From contig CALPVM020000010.1 in assembly GCA_943327015.2 (NCBI GenBank), forward strand, positions 1 through 18,313: a stretch of 18,313 bases of DNA. The letters run 5' to 3'. Source of the stretch: Akkermansia muciniphila. Lineage in GTDB: Bacteria; Pseudomonadota; Gammaproteobacteria; Burkholderiales; Burkholderiaceae_C. Both the position numbers and the translations under genes were made by a program. The notes beneath the pieces are model-generated. The model ran no database searches, was not told the origin of the DNA, and saw only the letters and a program-made list of their open reading frames with translations. Shown in pieces: positions 16,091 through 18,313 of the stretch (its first letter is position 1; every line of letters begins with the position of its first letter).

Positions 16091-16855
16091 TTACTGCACG
16101 GTATCGGTTGTGGGTGCGTTCACAGCATCAACCGCTACGCTGGCCTCTGCTGCTGCCGGCTTTTTGAGGGAAGCCAGACGCTCAATTTGCGACAGAGAAA
16201 TCAAATGGGCATAAATAGCAGGCAGATAGCCTTTTTGGCGCACTTCAAGGAACTTAGCATCTGAGAAGTTATTCAGGCGCTCTTCGTTAATCACGTAGCA
16301 GCCGGTAATGTTACGCACCTGGTCTGCAGCGTTCACGCGCATGTTCAAAGGAGTGAGCAAATTGTTTTGCACCAGGAATTTAGAAAACTCATGGGTCATT
16401 TGGTCCATTTGCTGCAATTCGCTCAGGTAACGCTTGACGTTTTCAATCACCTGAGTGGTGTTGCCCTGCTCATCAAACATAGCTGCGCCGTCGGTGTCGC
16501 TAATCAAGTTGCTGGCCTCGTCTACACACACAATGTAGCGGTCGGCTTCGGGAGCTTTGGTTAAAGCAAATGGGTAACGGCGGATAATGGCCGGAATATA
16601 CGAAGCAGCCCATTGACCTTGGGCATCGATAAACAGGTTTTCGCCTGCATCCAGACCCATCAGCACCACCGGACGGAATTCGTCACTGGCTTTGTCTTCT
16701 AAAAAAACAACGGGGTAAATGGAAGCAGCGCGGGCAAATTCGTGCAACGTGACATAAGCCACGTGGAATTTGGATGCAAAACCGAAATCATTGCTCATGC
16801 GGATTTTTTTGCCTGCATGACGGTCTTTGTTGACTGGTACGACTTGTTCAAACAT
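16091..16855 (-). CDS. SapC family protein
   Basis: The 254-residue product matches the SapC family, with the pattern GLDAGENLFIDAQGQW followed by YIPAIIRRYPFAL near residues 70-105. It has no signal peptide or membrane span and is probably cytosolic. The C-terminal 30 residues are Ala/Val-rich and low in complexity. The start at ATG 16855 is preferred: AAGG lies seven bases upstream and family similarity begins with MFEQVVPVNKDRH. An in-frame extension to 17005 would run through the promoter region. In Campylobacter fetus, sapC lies with sapDEF, the type I export genes for the S-layer protein. Its biochemical role is not established. Its place here as first gene of an export operon fits that association. 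Confidence 0.88.
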   Translation of the reverse strand: MFEQVVPVNKDRHAGKKIRMSNDFGFASKFHVAYVTLHEFARAASIYPVVFLEDKASDEFRPVVLMGLDAGENLFIDAQGQWAASYIPAIIRRYPFALTKAPEADRYIVCVDEASNLISDTDGAAMFDEQGNTTQVIENVKRYLSELQQMDQMTHEFSKFLVQNNLLTPLNMRVNAADQVRNITGCYVINEERLNNFSDAKFLEVRQKGYLPAIYAHLISLSQIERLASLKKPAAAEASVAVDAVNAPTTDTVQ

Positions 16856-16883
16856 AAATGTGCCTTTTTTAAACGAATCTTTC

Positions 16884-16892
16884 ATCCTAGCA
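16884..16892 (-). promoter_or_regulatory. Possible extended -10 element for the export operon
   Basis: On the minus strand TGCTAGGAT reads as an extended -10 (TGN plus TAGGAT, four of six matches to TATAAT). It would give a transcript starting near 16877, about 22 bases before the SapC-like start codon. No good -35 hexamer lies 16-18 bases upstream. The assignment is weak. Confidence 0.3.
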
Positions 16893-16899
16893 CAAGCCG

Positions 16900-16915
16900 T
16901 TTGATTTTGATCACA
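16900..16915. promoter_or_regulatory. Imperfect palindrome resembling an FNR/CRP-family site
   Basis: The sequence TTTGATTTTGATCACA contains TTGAT-N4-ATCAC, one base from the FNR/ANR consensus TTGAT-N4-ATCAA. It also reads as TTTGA-N6-TCACA, one base from the CRP half-site pair. It lies between two divergent genes. Its centre is about 30 bases upstream of the proposed operon start, which fits repression better than standard class II activation. Chance occurrence is possible. Confidence 0.3.
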
Positions 16916-16985
16916 GCTTACCAAAATGTCGGAATTTGTCAGAAGTTCGCCCACAAGGCCAAGATCTGCCAGAGATAATCTCACC

Positions 16986-18313
16986 ATGTTTACGCCATTA
17001 CGCATCCGTTTTTTTTGTCAAATGGGCATATTGGGGCTGCTTCTGGGTCTTTGCACTTGGGCTAAGGCGGTTTCTCTGCAAGCCCAACCCCAAGCAATTA
17101 CCCTCAACCCTTGGATTGAGGTGCTCGAAGATCCCTCCGGATCTCTCACTGTGGAGGATGTTCGCAATCCACAACATTTCAACCGATTCCAGCCCGTTGC
17201 CTCCGGCGTAGATACACTGAACTTTGGCTTTACCCGTTCCGCCTATTGGATACGACTTGAGTTGCAACGCGGACACCTTGATCCTGGCAGTTGGCTGCTG
17301 GAGGTACCCTACACCAATCTCAACACACTGGATTTTTACCACCCCAATGGCCAAGTCATCAACACTGGGAGCCAACGCAGTTTGGCAAGCCGCCCGCTGT
17401 TTCACCGGCATTTTGCGTTTCCTGTAAGGCTCGAGACTAGCCCGCAGTATTATTACTTGCGTGCAACCTCCAGCTATGCACTGACCATTCCATTGGCTAT
17501 TTGGACACCGGATGCATTCAGCCGCCACCAGCACCAGGTGCTTGCGTTACAGTTTTTGTATACCGGCGTACTGATTTCACTCATTTTGTACAACCTGATG
17601 ATCAGCGTTGCCCTGCGTGACCTGCGGTTTTTGCACTACAGTTTGTATGCGTTTTTTCTGTGCCTTGGCATGCTGGCCGGCAACGGTTATGGCCGTCTTT
17701 ATTTATGGCCGGATGCCCCAAATTTTGACGAAGTTTCTCAAGGTACGCTACTTGGATTTTCTGCCACATTTGCCTCGCTGATGGTCTACACCTATCTGCG
17801 AACATACCAAACGCATCCGTTGATCAAATTGTTACTGAAAATATGCAGTGTTGGTTTGACAACACTGTCCGCCTTGCTAGCCGGATCAGTCGTCTGGGGG
17901 TATCCGGTTTCGCAAATTCACGTGTTCATGATGTTCAATCTTTTGCTGCTTGCCGCCGTTATTGTGATGGGTTGCCTGCAAGTGCTTGGCCGTAATGACT
18001 GGAGTATCCGTTTTTTTTCGCTGGCATGGGTGGCGTTAATGCTTGGAGCAGCAACGGCCTCGTTACGGGCACTAGGCTGGTTACCGACCAACTCCATCAC
18101 CGCTTATGCACTACAAATAGCATCCACCCTAGAAATGCTGCTACTGGCACTGGCACTGGCCATCATTGTGCTGCGAGAGCGGCGTGAACGTGAAACCGCA
18201 CAACAACAAGTCGTCGTCTTTCAGTCCGAAAAATTGGCCACCCTGCGCGCTAACCAAGACCAACTCGAAGCAGCAGTGTTAGACCGTACCAATCAACTCC
18301 ACCGAGCACTCAC
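16986..18313 (+). CDS. 7TMR-DISM membrane sensor protein (3' end outside window)
   Basis: The frame is open from ATG 16986 to the window end (442 codons). It has an N-terminal signal sequence (MFTPLRIRFFCQMGILGLLL, cleavage near AKA at about 26-28). A periplasmic 7TMR-DISMED2-type domain follows, with the typical 'Y-W-I-R-L-E-L' after 'NFGFTRSA' at about residues 75-93. A seven-helix 7TMR-DISM region then starts near FLYTGVLISLILYNLMISVALRD-like sequence and includes NGYGRLYLWPD. The visible part ends in a charged coiled coil (RERRERE, later VLDRTNQLHRAL), the linker normally preceding a histidine kinase or GGDEF domain; the output cannot be told from this window. It is divergent from the export operon across 130 bp and could sense an envelope signal, perhaps a carbohydrate, and adjust adhesin export through phosphorylation or cyclic-di-GMP. 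The regulatory link is inferred only from position. No clear Shine-Dalgarno precedes this start, but the signal peptide supports it. Confidence 0.87.
   Translation, partial: MFTPLRIRFFCQMGILGLLLGLCTWAKAVSLQAQPQAITLNPWIEVLEDPSGSLTVEDVRNPQHFNRFQPVASGVDTLNFGFTRSAYWIRLELQRGHLDPGSWLLEVPYTNLNTLDFYHPNGQVINTGSQRSLASRPLFHRHFAFPVRLETSPQYYYLRATSSYALTIPLAIWTPDAFSRHQHQVLALQFLYTGVLISLILYNLMISVALRDLRFLHYSLYAFFLCLGMLAGNGYGRLYLWPDAPNFDEVSQGTLLGFSATFASLMVYTYLRTYQTHPLIKLLLKICSVGLTTLSALLAGSVVWGYPVSQIHVFMMFNLLLLAAVIVMGCLQVLGRNDWSIRFFSLAWVALMLGAATASLRALGWLPTNSITAYALQIASTLEMLLLALALAIIVLRERRERETAQQQVVVFQSEKLATLRANQDQLEAAVLDRTNQLHRAL

Larger units (their letters stand above)
16856..16985. promoter_or_regulatory. Divergent intergenic region between the export operon and the sensor gene
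   Basis: These 130 bp lie between the SapC-like start (minus strand) and the sensor start (plus strand), so they must hold the promoters of both units. The part next to sapC is AT-rich (TTTTTTAAAC run). No strong TTGACA/TATAAT pair was found on either strand. No terminator-like hairpin was found. Confidence 0.7.

Noticed and set aside
16974..16979. GATAAT as a -10 box for the sensor gene
   Set aside because: It is six bases from the start codon and has no -35 hexamer at the right distance, so it would give an essentially leaderless transcript.
16856..17005. N-terminal extension of the SapC-like protein to 17005
   Set aside because: The extension crosses the divergent promoter region and the start of the sensor gene, does not resemble SapC, and the ATG at 16855 has its own ribosome site and the family-like N-terminus.
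16998..17534. 178-codon minus-strand frame opposite the sensor gene
   Set aside because: The plus-strand frame encodes a recognisable signal peptide and DISMED2 domain. The antisense frame shows no domain and no upstream ribosome site.

Overview
The window looks like a chromosomal accessory locus from a Gram-negative proteobacterium. I think a betaproteobacterium (Burkholderiales-like) is most likely. The basis is a mid-range GC content judged by eye, outer-membrane (TolC-type) and periplasmic adaptor genes, and a 7TMR-DISM sensor. The assignment is an inference from general character, not from a marker gene. No rRNA, tRNA, CRISPR array, insertion sequence or phage gene was recognised.

Positions 1-16855 hold seven tightly packed genes, all on the minus strand and read right to left: sapC-like (16855-16091), tolC-like outer-membrane factor (16087-14531), periplasmic adaptor (14507-13662), GAF-domain/HlyD-type membrane adaptor (13650-11758), PqqD-like/M50 protease/HlyD fusion (11761-9593), truncated SecA-like ATPase (9596-7578), and a giant repetitive LEPR-XLL-type surface protein (7554 to beyond position 1, at least 2518 codons). 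Gaps are 3, 23 and 11 bp, then two 4-bp ATGA overlaps, then 23 bp, so this is almost certainly one transcription unit. Every line of the giant gene was read in triplets and no in-frame stop was found.

The set resembles a type I (tripartite) secretion locus for a giant adhesin: outer-membrane channel, adaptors and substrate. However, no ABC transporter or RND pump is present. The only energy-coupling protein is the SecA-like ATPase, and the only polytopic inner-membrane protein is the M50/HlyD fusion. The main hypothesis is that this is a dedicated, SecA-dependent (or SecA-derived) export and processing pathway for LEPR-XLL proteins. That is inference; the gene content and order are read directly.

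A 130-bp divergent intergenic region (16856-16985) separates the operon from a plus-strand gene (16986 to beyond 18313). That gene encodes a membrane sensor with 7TMR-DISMED2 and seven-helix 7TMR-DISM regions followed by a coiled coil, and its output domain lies outside the window. An imperfect FNR/CRP-family palindrome sits in the shared intergenic region.
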